Assembly: GCA_001599915.1 (NCBI GenBank)
Contig: BCIG01000020.1
Coordinates: 124,001-188,000, forward strand
Source: Symbiotaphrina buchneri
Taxonomy: Eukaryota; Ascomycota; Symbiotaphrinales; Symbiotaphrinaceae
Length of the DNA: 64,000 nucleotides
Reading direction: 5' to 3'
The stretch's first letter is position 1. Every line of letters begins with the position of its first letter. Positions 20,313 through 31,100 of the stretch are shown piece by piece. The notes beneath the pieces were generated by a model. That model was not told the DNA's origin, made no database searches, and was given only the letters and a program-made list of their open reading frames with translations. Both the position numbers and the translations under genes were made by a program.

Positions 20313-22261
20313 CGGTACCTCATAGTACACAAGGTACTTATCGCCGAATTTCACCCCTGAGATAGGGGAGGTGAAGGATTCGAAACCACGGGACAACATG
20401 CGATGGTCGGTTCACTGCTCTACGGATAACGGCATCTCAGCGGCTTGAGCGCACTTGTAATAGTCCCGATGGCAACCAGGCCGCGTCACTGCCCAGGAAT
20501 TGCAGATATCCAACGTTGCATGATGTATTGGTAGCGTTGGGCGCTCGTACTCGAAGCAAGTGGTCGGCAGCAAGCAGGCCGCGAGCGATGCTGGACGACA
20601 AGAAGACATCATAATTGCAGCTGTGGATGGAGCCCTCACGGAATGGTAGGCTTGGCAGCGAGCGGGTTGTTCATCTCTAGCACAGAGAGGGAAGCCGATA
20701 CCATCGTTGACGCGGAAGAAATGGAAGGGAGAACGTAAAAGAAGGGATGGCATAGTGTCCGAGCCCACCGTTGTGGAGCCGGTAGTTGTACGGAGTAGAG
20801 TACGACTTAACCGACCTGCCTTTGTAATCCACGGACTACCAACCTACAGCGTACGAATACCTCACCGCATCGCAGCGACCTCATCATTTCGTCGGAGGAG
20901 ACGCTGCTGTGTCTGTTCTGTACCTTGCATCCATTCCTCTTCCAGCGGTCTCTCTCCCTCCCCCTCTGCCTCTCTCCGGCGGAGGTTAGGACAGAACTTG
21001 TGGACCGTCTGCACCCAAAAACTTGACCGGCAGTTGCTGTCCAATTGTGGGGGGCTCTGTTGAGACTAGCCCAGGCGCAGTATAGCGTGCATGTGGCTTG
21101 CACAAGACCCTGTACACGCGCGGGCTTGGCATGCACTGTTTCATTAAGCGAGCAATATGCCAAGCTTCCACTCCGCTCAAACTCCGTCCACCGGCTTTTT
21201 CTTAATTGCGCCAGCCATCCCATGTTGAGACTAAGCCACACCACTTAGCTGGTCCAAGCTTTCCCTTCTTGACCAACCACGTCGAACACAGCGGCTGCTT
21301 CAGCTGCTTCACTCCTGCAGCAAAGTTCCAACAGGGAGCACCCGCGGTTGATGATCAGCAGCGCCGTCCGCTCGAAATTCACCATGGTCCGCAAACTAAC
21401 AAATGCCATTTCGGACTCGCCGTCGTAATCTTGTAGGGAATGTTATTATTTTTGGCACGTTTGCCTCCTGCGGTCATGATTTTCCGCAAAATTGCCAATT
21501 GCCAATAATCTCTTCGCGGAATTCTCACCAAAAAGGACTCTCGTCTGTGAGCAGTACTCAGTACTCCGTGCAGCCGCCGGCGCTTTGGCAGGGAACCGAG
21601 AGTCGGTATTCGTAGACGCTACGGAGCTAAGGATCGTATTTGCCGGAACAAATCTCTGCGTGCACCAAGTGGGACGGCTGCCCCAACTCCAGGTCCGAGA
21701 GTCTAAGAGCCGGCCGTGGGAGAAGGAGGAGGATGAGCGCGGGAATGTAGATCCGTCATTGTCAAAAACGTTCGCTCGCACGTCATTGCGATCCCAGACG
21801 TTGCTCGGCAAGAAAGACTTCGATCGCAAGGGGAGTGTGCTAGGGGTAACGAGATTTAAGGACCGTCATCTGCGAGATTAACATGCCCGTAGAGCACGCC
21901 ACAAAAGCCTCCTGCGATCTCGGAAGCGTTGCATGCTGCATCGAGAACGGAATCGGCGAGACGTTGCCTTTGCCGAACCCGAGCATCACGGCTGCATTTT
22001 AGCCAATGCCTCTGGAGAGCCTCCCATGTCAGGGAAGGGGGCCCCAGGGGCGTCATCACGAGAATAAGAATGTGGTCGATTACGGCAGGGGAGGAGTCGG
22101 ACCAAGGGATTATTGCATCCGAAAGGACCACGGCATGAGTAAGAATGATGACTGTATTGCCCAAAACATAGGCGTCTCTCAATGAGCCAGTCCCCCTGCC
22201 AGCTAGAAATGCTATCATACTAGTGCTACAACGCGCCAAAACAATAATTTCATGAGTACAC

Positions 22262-25158
22262 TCATAGCCTGCTTTCGATACCATCGAGATGCTCGTCGCC
22301 GGGCCAGGGTGTCTCCGGCCAAACATGCCTCATGGCTTCTCTGATATGGCTACTCTTGAGTAAGCAACCGAATCTGCCTGCGTGGGGCGAAGGACAATCG
22401 CACTCACCTGACATGTATTATCTCCAGCCCGTCCTTAACCTCCTGAGGGAGGTTCTTTACATCCTTCCTGTTATGTGCGGGGAGCAGAACCGTCTTAACC
22501 CCTGCACGTAGAGCACCAATGAGCTTTTCCTTGATACCCCCCACTGCCGTGACCCTTCCTCTCAACGAGACTTCGCCCGTCATAGCAAGTGTTGGTGGCA
22601 CTGCTTTGCCAGAGAACAGTGAGATCAAGGCGATGGTGTGCGCCAATCCCGCAGAAGGTCCGTCTTTCGGTATTGCTCCTGAGGGACAGTGAACGTGCAC
22701 ACTACGGTTCTTCATAATGTCTTCGTTGGGATCGTGGGTCAAACCAAGCTCGAAGGCATGGGCCTTGACCCAGCTCAGTGCTACCTCAACGCTCTCTTTC
22801 AGCACATCGCCAAGTTTTCCTGTGAGCTGTACACGGCCATTACCGGGCATGTCAGCAACTTCAATGAACAGTATGCTCCCTTGACCACCAGTACTGTACG
22901 CCACGAGCCCAGTGACTATGCCTGGACGACTCGATCTTTCCGCGATCTCCTCCTCGTACTTTTCCACACCAAGGATGGTCTCTAGATCTTCGAGCAAGAC
23001 TTGTGGCCGGTATGAATCAAGTTTGTTCGCGTCCTTTGCATCAGCATATTCCACTGCTTTGAATCTACACACCGATCCAATCTCCCTTTCGAGGTTCCGC
23101 ACCCCTGATTCTCGAGTGTAAGAGGTGATGATTTTGTCGAGGACCTCGTCCGTGAATTGCACCCGCTCAGGCTCGAGACCGTTTGATGCGATTTGTTTGG
23201 GGACCAGATGCCGCCTTGCGATATGCCTCTTTTCGAGGGTCGTGTAGCCTGACAACGAGATGGTTTCCATACGATCCAACAGGGGAGGAGGTATGGTGTC
23301 CAGGGTATTCGCCGTCGCGATGAACAGTACCTTGCTTAAATCGATCGGGATATTCACATAATGATCTGTGAATGTGTGATTCTGCTCAGGATCCAGGACT
23401 TCGAGCATCGCAGCCGACGGGTCACCATGGAAATTGGACGTCCCAACTTTGTCAATCTCGTCCAGAAGGAATACCGGGTTGGCCACCCCCACCTTCTTCA
23501 GGCCATTGACAATGAGCCCGGGCATAGCAGCGACGTACGTCCTTCTGTGCCCTCGGATTTCGGCCTCATCACGGACGCCACCGAGCGAAATACGGTGGAA
23601 CTTCCGCCCCAGGGCTGTCGCAATAGACTTGGCCAGGCTAGTTTTCCCCGTACCGGGAGGGCCGACAAGCAATAATATGGGCGATTTGTCCACCATGCGC
23701 TTACTCTTCAGAAGCTGAAGCTGAGCATCATCTGGAGCGGGTTGCTTGGGCGATTTCTTAGAGTCATCAGCACCGTCTTTAGATTTGGAAGCAGAAGCTT
23801 CCTCAGCCAGCTTTTTGATCTTGGCTTCGAGGTCGACGTTCACAGCCTGTTTGAGCTTGAGCACCGCAAGGTACTCAAGTAGTCTCTTCTTTATCTCCTC
23901 CAGTCCATAATGATCATCGTCCAACTGCTTCCGGGCTCGTTTGAGTGTATCCAAGCCGAGCTGATCTTCGGTTACCCTTGTCCACGGGATTTCGGACAGA
24001 GTTTCCAAATACGTGCGGCAGACTTGGTACTCTGCCTGTGCCGGATTCATTTTCTTCAACCGCTTGAGCTCACGGTCAGCCACCTTTTGAGCTTCTGGTG
24101 AAAGCTTAGCTTCATCAATCTTTCTTTTTAACTCCTCAACATCATTGACTTCGTCTTCTCCATCGTCACTGCGCCCACCGGGCAGACCGGGCGGGGACGC
24201 CCCAAACGACCCAAGCCCACGGCGAGCCAACAATTCTCTCTGCCGCTGGGTTAATCGATTTAAGTCGATCTCAGTCGGTGCACCGTTGCCTGATATAGAT
24301 GTGGTAACTTTGAGATTCCCTTTTATGCCGGCCACTTGATGCGATATGAGCTCTATAACTTTCTGTAGTCGCTCCTTGACATCCAGAGCCGCTAATATTT
24401 CAAGTTTTTGTTCGTATGACATCTCAATCAGGTTTGCCATAAAATCAGCCAGCTCCCCGGCTTCATGTACATCCTTCCTCGCTATAAAGAGTTCTATCCG
24501 CCGAGCAACGAGGGGTGGTATCATTGTCGCCGTACCCCGTGGCAGAAACGATGAGAGGCGAAGCAAGGCGAGCATCTCACGGGATAATTGTTTCAGATGA
24601 GCGAATAACTCTTGGACCTTTTCGTCCACGTAGCCTGTACTCATATGGATAAGCTAAGCCCGACCCATCACATCAGACTGTGGGTAACTGACCTTCCTCA
24701 TCATGATAAGTGATAGCAGCCTCGAAGAAAGGCTTCTCCTGCATGACTTTATCCACCTTGAATCTACTGACGCCCTCAACGACGAGGGCAAGTTGTCCTG
24801 TCCGGTGGCCCTGCACGCCCGTTATCTTTGCCGTGGTGCCAAGGTTGAACAAGTCGGCCGCGGTAGCTTGGCCAGGATCTTTATCCCGGTCCTGACGTCT
24901 CCTGCTGCCGGCATCTTCCTTCGAACCGATGAGTTTCTGGCCATCTTTGCTCAGCAGCGGCGAGCTGAGCGGAACGCAGCCGATGGGAATCGAGGCGATA
25001 TCTGACTTCGTCCGATTCGCTTGACTATATAACTGGGCAAGGAGAGCTGGGATATCTGGCCGATTGACTATAGGTATGCGAAGAGTCACGCCAGGTAGGA
25101 GGACATTGTCTTTTGCCAAAGGAATTATTGGCAGTGACTGAGACTTGGAGTAACCCAT
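22262..25158 (-). CDS. Peroxisomal Lon protease
   Basis: ATP-dependent serine protease of the peroxisomal Lon family (human LONP2, fungal Pln), which clears damaged matrix proteins. Exons in coding order are 25158-24693, 24634-22408 and 22352-22262, giving 927 residues. Exon 1 starts [14 protein letters not shown] and holds the N-terminal Lon substrate-binding domain. Exon 2 has the AAA+ module with Walker [10 protein letters not shown] and Walker [10 protein letters not shown], then the protease domain with the catalytic serine in KDGPSAGLA and the lysine in [14 protein letters not shown]. The last exon adds [12 protein letters not shown] and ends DGIESRL, whose final SRL is a type 1 peroxisomal targeting signal. 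There is no mitochondrial presequence. Without the last splice the protein would end HVR and lack the signal. The long upstream open frame is probably 5' UTR. Confidence 0.94.
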
Positions 25159-25710
25159 CGTGGGCTCCAGAGATGCTATGAAGCCGTGACTTTGTACCGC
25201 AAATGGATGATCGTGCCGAGTCGGAGAACGCCAAGGGAACGACCACCGAACGAGCAAGCTGTTATGAAAATTGTTGAGAGAAAGGGTATGAATGTGAATT
25301 AGATATATCAAGAGAAACAGTGGTGCAGACAGCAATAGTCCAAACCACGGTCGAGAGACAAAGTCCGGGGAAGCTTCTAGAAGAGGAGCGGGGGGCACGC
25401 AATTGGGAGAGTTTACCCCGGCTTGAGCCGCCACGGCGTGCACGCGAGCCCGATAAGCGCTTACGTCATGTACTGCGCGACGCGCCGAGGTCCGGCGCCG
25501 CCGCTATCAGGGGTCTCTTTAAAGGGGCAGTTCAGGGGGGAGATCATCAAGGTCAGCGAAATAATAGTTCCGGATTCCAGTACGGAAATGCGAGTCCCAA
25601 CGTTGAACCCCTAAGATTTTAATTATACGACTGGAGCGACAAATGCGGGGTATCAAAGCAGCTTCTATCTATTGTCCTGGATTTGCATCGAGCATGCCTA
25701 TTTTTTGCCC
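25159..25710. other. Region between DBP10 stop and Lon start
   Basis: 552 bp with no recognised gene: the Lon promoter and 5' UTR and the DBP10 3' UTR, both genes being on the - strand. The open frame extending Lon upstream to 25443 has a hydrophobic stretch (LLLSAPLFLLIYLI) but is not a Lon feature. Confidence 0.55.
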
Positions 25711-28455
25711 TCAAAACTTCCTCTTCTTCGACGGTCGAGCATTCTTCTCTTTCCGTTTCTCCGCGAGTTTTCGCTCTTTCCGAACGTCCTCCACTCCCCT
25801 CAATTCGCTCTTCCCGGTACCTGCCTTGAATCTGCCAACCCTCTTTTCCTTGGCTTCCTGCACCCTCTTTTTCCGCACGTGATAATCATCGCGATACTTA
25901 TCCGCCTCCTTCGGTGCTTGCTCTTTCTTGTGCTTGAACCTCTTTCCAAAACCATGATTATGGGTAGACTGCGACTCCGCCTCACCCACTCTCGGCAGAC
26001 GTTCGATCTTATTAGATCTTCTCCAAGCATCGAAGCGTCCGCTCCTAAAACTTGCGGCAATCTTTTGACCACTTTCCCCCTTGATGAATCTCGCACCGCG
26101 AGAACCATCGGTGTCATTCGCACGTGCCACGTACTTCTTGCTCTTTTTATCCCATCTCATACCACCAGCTTTGCTAGGCACACCAAAAGATTTTGCCCCA
26201 TCGTCGTTGTTCAAGTCCATCGTCGCGCCTTGTGCTGCCTGTACGAAATTCGAATTTTGTGAGGCGGTGTTGTAGGATCCAGAGTGAACACCGTAACCAC
26301 GCTCTTCTGCAACGTTCGTAGTCGTAGGAGTGTATGACATGAAGTGCTCAGAGTCTTTAAAAGGAGCGTCAGAATCGGTGGTATTCGCGGCCGAAGGTCG
26401 AGAGAAAGTAATCTCAAGGTCATCTTGAGAGTCATCTTCTGCAGCTGAGTCCGACTCCTCGGCCCAGTCCTGCCCGTCGGCTGCGACGGAATCTCCTGCA
26501 TCTCCTTCCCCATTCATCTGTTCCACAGACTCTCCTGCCGTTCCCTTATCCATCACCTCCCGCTTTGGCTTGACAATTCTTTCCCTTCGCTTCCTCATAA
26601 CCTCAACCAGTTCACTGTGTGCACCCGCCGCCCCACGCTTTCCAATTTCGAACACAGTCTCTTGCGGACGGAAGCCGCTGACTCTCGCCAACATCTTTTC
26701 CCTCTCCACCTCAAGAGAATCCACCTCGTCTTTGAAGAGCGGATTCAGGTTCCGCCAACCTTCTGAAGCCACAACCTCTCGAGACCGTTTTGCGCTCTCC
26801 GCAGAGGCCGAATTACGCGTCCTAAGGTACAATTTTTCACCTTTACTTGCAACGCTGCGTAGGCCTGCCAGGTCGGAGTCTTCATCCAGTAATTTGCCGA
26901 GGAACTCCGTCTGTCTTTCGACTCTGTCACGCAGTAGGCTTCCTACAACCACATCTGATGCGAAACTTGAGCCTTGACTCAATTCCCCGCCAAATACTAG
27001 TCTTCTCCCAAGGAACAACTGAAGATCCAAGAGGTAGGGAGCGTCTGTTTCCGAGACCAAACTGTAACTCCAGCCAGTCTTTCCCGCTCTTGCCGTTCTT
27101 CCCACACGATGAACATATACCTTTGGTTGTGGTGGGAAGTCATAATTCACGACATTAGCCAGGATGGGGATGTCGATTCCTCTGGCAGCCACGTCGGTGA
27201 CAACCAGGATGTTGGACAGTCCAGAACGGAAATCCTGTACTTGCATACGACGAGCTGTCTGGTCGAGAGAACCGTATACATGAGACACAGCAAATCCGGA
27301 GGCCCGCAGAAGAGCAGCAAGATATTCCACGTGATGTTTGGTCGCAGCAAAGACAATGGTAGAATGCGGCGTAGGAGAGTCATTAGCTTTGAAATGACCC
27401 TCCTCGCGCTTCCGCTTCTTGTTCTCTTTCTTCAGGTCTTCTTTTAATCGCTGTGCTGCTTCCGTCAAACCTGTCGGCATCTTGATAACATCATGCAATA
27501 TATGTAGAAGGGCGCCTTCTTTCTCAGCACTCTTGACCGTGAAGAACGCGCTCTGGAGATCCGGAGATATCTTGCTCTCCGCATCTAGTCGAATTAGATG
27601 CGGCTCTTGCAGGCCAGCTTTAGCGAATTCAACCAATGACTTGGGTAAAGTAGCGGAGAACAGGAGAGTTTGTCTCGATGACGGAAGGGCATGCAGGATC
27701 TCCGTCAACTGCGCAGCAAATCCCATTTCGAAAAGCCTGTCAGCTTCGTCAAAAACGACATAGCGGTATGATGATAGATCAAGAGACATTTCGACTTTCA
27801 GATGAAGAAATCGACCGGGGGTGGCAATGACAATATCCGGGTTAGAGGCCATGAACTGAAACTGCTCCTCGAGGCTGTCACCGCCCACAAGAAGAGCGCT
27901 CCTCAAATCAGTACCGCGGCTTAGTTCCTTGACTACTTTGAGCGTCTGCAGTGCCAATTCTCTCGAAGGGGACATGATCAGTGCCCTGGCCCCCACTTTT
28001 GCGCTGTGAGCCTTGAGTTTCTCGACCATTGGAATGACGAACGCCGCCGTCTTGCCCGATCCAGTCCGAGCCATACCCACAACATCCTGCCCATCTAGTA
28101 GCAGAGGGATTGTTTTGCGCTGGATAGGTGTAGGGACAGAGAAACCTTTCCGAGTGATCGCCTTCAACAGGTTTGCATTTAGTCCCATTGCCTGGAATCC
28201 GCCCCCTTTTTTGACGCTCCGTCCCTTCAAGTTTGAACTCTTTCGATTTGATGCAGCAAGCTGGGCTGCGATAAACTCCTCATCTCCATCGTCCTCACCG
28301 CCGAGGTCCGCGTCCACGCCCAACACTGCTTCACTGGCTCTTCCCCTGGAGGGCGCTACATTCTGTACGTCAGGCTCTCCTTCGGAGCCGAACCAGGCCT
28401 TGGTCAGGTCAAACTCATTTTCGGACGCCGCCGGAGAGACAGCCCTATGAGGCAT
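25711..28455 (-). CDS. DBP10: ATP-dependent DEAD-box RNA helicase Dbp10
   Basis: Single-exon helicase of 914 residues, orthologous to yeast Dbp10 and human DDX54, acting in nucleolar 60S assembly. The Q motif [27 protein letters not shown] is at about 87-120, Walker [10 protein letters not shown] at about 128-137, PSRELA near 162, DEAD at 236-239, then SATLP, and in the second domain VARGIDIP and [10 protein letters not shown]. The long C-terminus carries [23 protein letters not shown] and a lysine/arginine tail ending RPSKKRKF; this DBP10CT-type tail separates it from Dbp4. Translation starts at 28455 ([18 protein letters not shown]); the five codons further upstream begin with TTG. It is divergent from RPA2. 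Confidence 0.95.
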   Translation of the reverse strand: MPHRAVSPAASENEFDLTKAWFGSEGEPDVQNVAPSRGRASEAVLGVDADLGGEDDGDEEFIAAQLAASNRKSSNLKGRSVKKGGGFQAMGLNANLLKAITRKGFSVPTPIQRKTIPLLLDGQDVVGMARTGSGKTAAFVIPMVEKLKAHSAKVGARALIMSPSRELALQTLKVVKELSRGTDLRSALLVGGDSLEEQFQFMASNPDIVIATPGRFLHLKVEMSLDLSSYRYVVFDEADRLFEMGFAAQLTEILHALPSSRQTLLFSATLPKSLVEFAKAGLQEPHLIRLDAESKISPDLQSAFFTVKSAEKEGALLHILHDVIKMPTGLTEAAQRLKEDLKKENKKRKREEGHFKANDSPTPHSTIVFAATKHHVEYLAALLRASGFAVSHVYGSLDQTARRMQVQDFRSGLSNILVVTDVAARGIDIPILANVVNYDFPPQPKVYVHRVGRTARAGKTGWSYSLVSETDAPYLLDLQLFLGRRLVFGGELSQGSSFASDVVVGSLLRDRVERQTEFLGKLLDEDSDLAGLRSVASKGEKLYLRTRNSASAESAKRSREVVASEGWRNLNPLFKDEVDSLEVEREKMLARVSGFRPQETVFEIGKRGAAGAHSELVEVMRKRRERIVKPKREVMDKGTAGESVEQMNGEGDAGDSVAADGQDWAEESDSAAEDDSQDDLEITFSRPSAANTTDSDAPFKDSEHFMSYTPTTTNVAEERGYGVHSGSYNTASQNSNFVQAAQGATMDLNNDDGAKSFGVPSKAGGMRWDKKSKKYVARANDTDGSRGARFIKGESGQKIAASFRSGRFDAWRRSNKIERLPRVGEAESQSTHNHGFGKRFKHKKEQAPKEADKYRDDYHVRKKRVQEAKEKRVGRFKAGTGKSELRGVEDVRKERKLAEKRKEKNARPSKKRKF

Positions 28456-28865
28456 ATTCGGTGCTGTCAAGGCGAGCCAGCGACCTGTATGCAGGTGTCT
28501 GTGGGAAAGTGTTGCATTGACAGAATCTCCGGCCTTGGAGAGTTTCGAAATTTTGGCTGGCTGGGGTCGGTGAGCAGAACCGCCGGATCTCCGATGTCCT
28601 TGGCATCACGTGATAGCGTGGCTCGCGTTCTCAAAAGCAATTAACACGCGTGCGCACGCACTTGACACGAATATCCGCCTCCACCCCACCTGACGCTGTT
28701 TCTTTGCGCAAACAGCAAAACATCCACACAGCAAGACAGTTTTGACATTTTCATTACCCAGAGTCATCCTAAAACCTCTTCACTAGCGATCTGGACGGGT
28801 ACGCCACATCAAATCATCACCTTAGAGCCTCCTGTACCGAGACCTACGTCTCTGCACATTTAGCC
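28456..28865. promoter_or_regulatory. Bidirectional promoter, DBP10 / RPA2
   Basis: 410 bp between divergent start codons. It contains a perfect 10-bp palindrome ATCACGTGAT (28605-28614) with an E-box core, and ACGCGT (28646-28651), identical to the MluI cell-cycle box that drives replication genes in yeasts. That these sites work here is inference. Confidence 0.65.
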
Positions 28866-29873
28866 ATGAGTGAGCATCCATTTGCCCGCATTAGGAAGAC
28901 GGTTTTGACACATCAGGCTACAATACCTATGATAACCAGTACTCCACTACTTCCTACAGTGCTCAAGGTGGCGCTGGAGGAGGAGGTTTTGTGAATCAAT
29001 ACGGATCCCAAGGCGATGATGCAGGCGGCAGCGCGACGAAGGTAGGAACCCACCTGCTCCCGGGAACTCCAGTGCTTAAACGCCTTAGACGCACGGGAAA
29101 GACACTCTCCGACCGGTCACCATAAAACAGGTTCTCGATGCCCAGCAGCCACATCCCGATGCAGAGTTCAAGATTGATGGCACTGAGATCACAACTGTAT
29201 GTATTTGCTTTTCATGAAAATGGCCGAAGCTCACGAATACCTGTAGATCACATTCGTCGGCCAGATACGCAACATATCATCTCAAACTACAAACATAACA
29301 TACAAGCTCGACGACGGCACAGGGACTGTGGAAGTGAAGCAGTGGGTAGACAATGAAGCGAGCAACAATCCAGATAACGAAGATCCTTCGAAGCCTAAAC
29401 TGGTCGAGAACGCATACGCCAGGGTCTGGGGTAAGCTCAAAGCTTTCAATAATCGGAGACATGTTGGCGCGCAGATGATCCGGCCAATCACGGATTACAA
29501 TGAAATACAATGTCATCTTCTGGAAGCAACTGCCGTACATCTCTACTTCGTCCACGGTCCTCCTCCTGATCAAGCGAATCTCGGAAAGGATGGAGCCAAC
29601 GGATTGAATGATGCACAAGCAGGCGGTTATGGAGCTGTGAACGGGGCTGCTGGACCAGGTGCAAGCCTGCCTGGGCTCTCAGGCCCAGCGCGGAGGGTAT
29701 ACAACGCTTTACGAGATGGCCCCCAGAGTAATGAAGGTCTCCACATACAGAATTTGGCGGCGATGCTTGGTATGGCGGTTACGGACGTCCAGAAGGCTGG
29801 GGATGAGCTGCTAAGCAACGGTATCATTTACACTACTGTGGACGATGATACATGGGCTGTGCTGGAGATGTAG
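28866..29873 (+). CDS. RFA2: Replication protein A 32-kDa subunit (RPA2)
   Basis: Middle subunit of the heterotrimeric single-strand DNA-binding protein RPA, used in replication, repair and checkpoint signalling. Exons read 28866-28869, 28917-29041, 29131-29196 and 29247-29873 (273 residues, the usual size). The first coding exon has only 4 nt (ATG A); splicing gives MSYNTYDNQYST. The first 40 residues are rich in Ser, Gly and Tyr, like the phosphorylated N-terminus of RPA32. The OB fold spans about 60-170 (ITFVGQIRNISSQTTNITYKLDDGTG, VWGKLKAF, ITDYNEIQCHLLEATAVHLYF). The C-terminal winged helix includes VYNALRDGPQSNEGLHIQNL and NGIIYTTVDDDTWAV. The 5' splice sites are GTGAGC, GTAGGA and GTATGT. 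Confidence 0.92.
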
Positions 29874-30053
29874 AGCTGAATTTTTTCGCACTGGTCACTG
29901 ATTCATGTCAAGGTGCTCTTGCGGAGTCCGGGTTGGTGGTTAAACTTAATCAATTTGGTTGATGTGGAAAGGTATCTTTGAGACGCTTCAATTTACGTGT
30001 GGTGTTGCAGATGCTCTGGATGGCAAGTGGATGAATTCGCTTGTATGATAGGA

Positions 30054-30730
30054 TTATCGCTGAGCATTGGTGGACAAAAACAAGACACAGGCTGCGACGA
30101 TGGCGGTAGAGACAACAGTGAAGACCTGCGGATGTCAGCTTGCCGAGAGTTCTTCAGAGCGGAGATCTTTACAAATTGCGTCTTCCAGCCAGACTGGACC
30201 AAGGCTCTTCTTCTACTATAATTCTTGACTGTTCTGATGTAGAGACCAAGACCATTTAGTAAGCATGCAAGAGAGAGCAGCCAGAAGATGAGACCCAATG
30301 GCAATGCCATTCTCTTCTCCAGCCGGGTCGGTTGATTTTTCAGGTGGAATGATATAACTATCGCGACCGACACGACGGCCATATATACGGCCAGGCGCAG
30401 CCATGATAGAAAAGCTGCAAGTGACAGAGGTCAATTCTCTCGTTCTTGAAGAAAGCCAATTAAAACATACTTCTCTCATTGGCGCAGTGATCTCTGGCAT
30501 CTGAATCGTTGTTATCGAAGAGCAACGATCCGAACAAAGGGCGGGCTAGAAACGGGTGGTCGCCATGATATCTAGGACAGCACGGTAAGCTCTGGACTCG
30601 ACTTACAGAAGACAACGACGTGGAGGAAAGCATACTGGCTGATTAGCACCGGTTTGGTGCCAACGGGATTGTAAAGGGGATGAAATCTCCTCTCTTGCAC
30701 TTCCTCGTCGGTAGTAACGACCGTTGCCAT
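30054..30730 (-). CDS. DUF202-family small membrane protein
   Basis: Small polytopic membrane protein of 170 residues in the DUF202 family, whose domain also occurs in vacuolar transporter chaperone (VTC) subunits; its function is not established. Exons in coding order are 30730-30607, 30545-30471, 30414-30173 and 30125-30054. The core is ARDHCANERTFLSWLRLAV, the family signature with NERTFLSW, followed by VYMAVVSVAIVISFHL (TM1), PLGLIFWLLSLACLLNGLG (TM2), a basic loop IRTVKNYSRRRALVQSGWKTQ, and VFTVVSTAIVAACVLFLST (TM3). The third intron (30172-30126) is needed for TM3; without it the frame runs into non-membrane sequence. It is divergent from the MATE transporter and convergent with RPA2, whose stop is only 180 bp away. 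Confidence 0.85.
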
Positions 30731-31100
30731 ACTCTTCTTCCCCTCTAGAATACTGAAAGTCCGGGATTATCCTCATGCAACGTTGTGGTTTCTTTCCAAA
30801 GCACGCGAGAAAGGTCAGAGGGGTTGCGCGATGCGTCGGGAAGGAATGCCCAACTGGGCTTAGCAGTGACAATATCCCGGTCTCCCTCGGCCTGTCGTAT
30901 CTTATCTACGCACGCCAAGCTTTGACGATCGGGACCCTGAGAGTGCAGCAACCGCTAGTGGAGCAACTCTGCTCTTCATTGATAACAGTCTCTTAGCCTC
31001 CCAGCCATGCTCTCCCTTGCTCCTTGATCCCTTTTTTGCTTTGTATAAAATTTGAGCCTTGCAGCCTTCAGTATTTGTCGTCCATCATTATCTGTTCGAC
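30731..31100. promoter_or_regulatory. Bidirectional promoter, DUF202 gene / MATE transporter
   Basis: 370 bp between divergent start codons. No specific site assigned. Confidence 0.6.

Larger units (their letters stand above)
15936..22261. other. 6.3-kb region without recognisable genes
   Basis: No frame longer than about 156 codons and none with a recognisable domain, on either strand. It includes a T-run near 16381-16391, a GT-rich tract (16632-16712), a CCCTGA/CCCTTA run near 16968-16990 and a diverged 28-bp duplication (20257-20312). It lies upstream of the zinc-cluster gene and downstream of the Lon gene, so most could be the regulator's promoter and leader or a noncoding transcript. 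This is inference. No terminal repeats or transposase fragments were seen. Confidence 0.55.

Noticed and set aside
20330-20440. tRNA-like stretch on the - strand (TAGAGC then TTTCGAATCC)
   Set aside because: The T stem (CGTGG against CCTTC) and the anticodon stem do not pair, and no acceptor stem can be formed.
21492-22326. Two frames (21492-21881 + and 22326-21856 -) beyond the Lon gene
   Set aside because: Neither resembles a known family; the - strand frame overlaps the true last exon of Lon in a different frame.
24694-25443. N-terminal extension of Lon starting at 25443 with a hydrophobic segment
   Set aside because: The Lon substrate-binding domain starts at [14 protein letters not shown] (25158). 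The extension is not part of the family, and a signal anchor would conflict with the C-terminal SRL.
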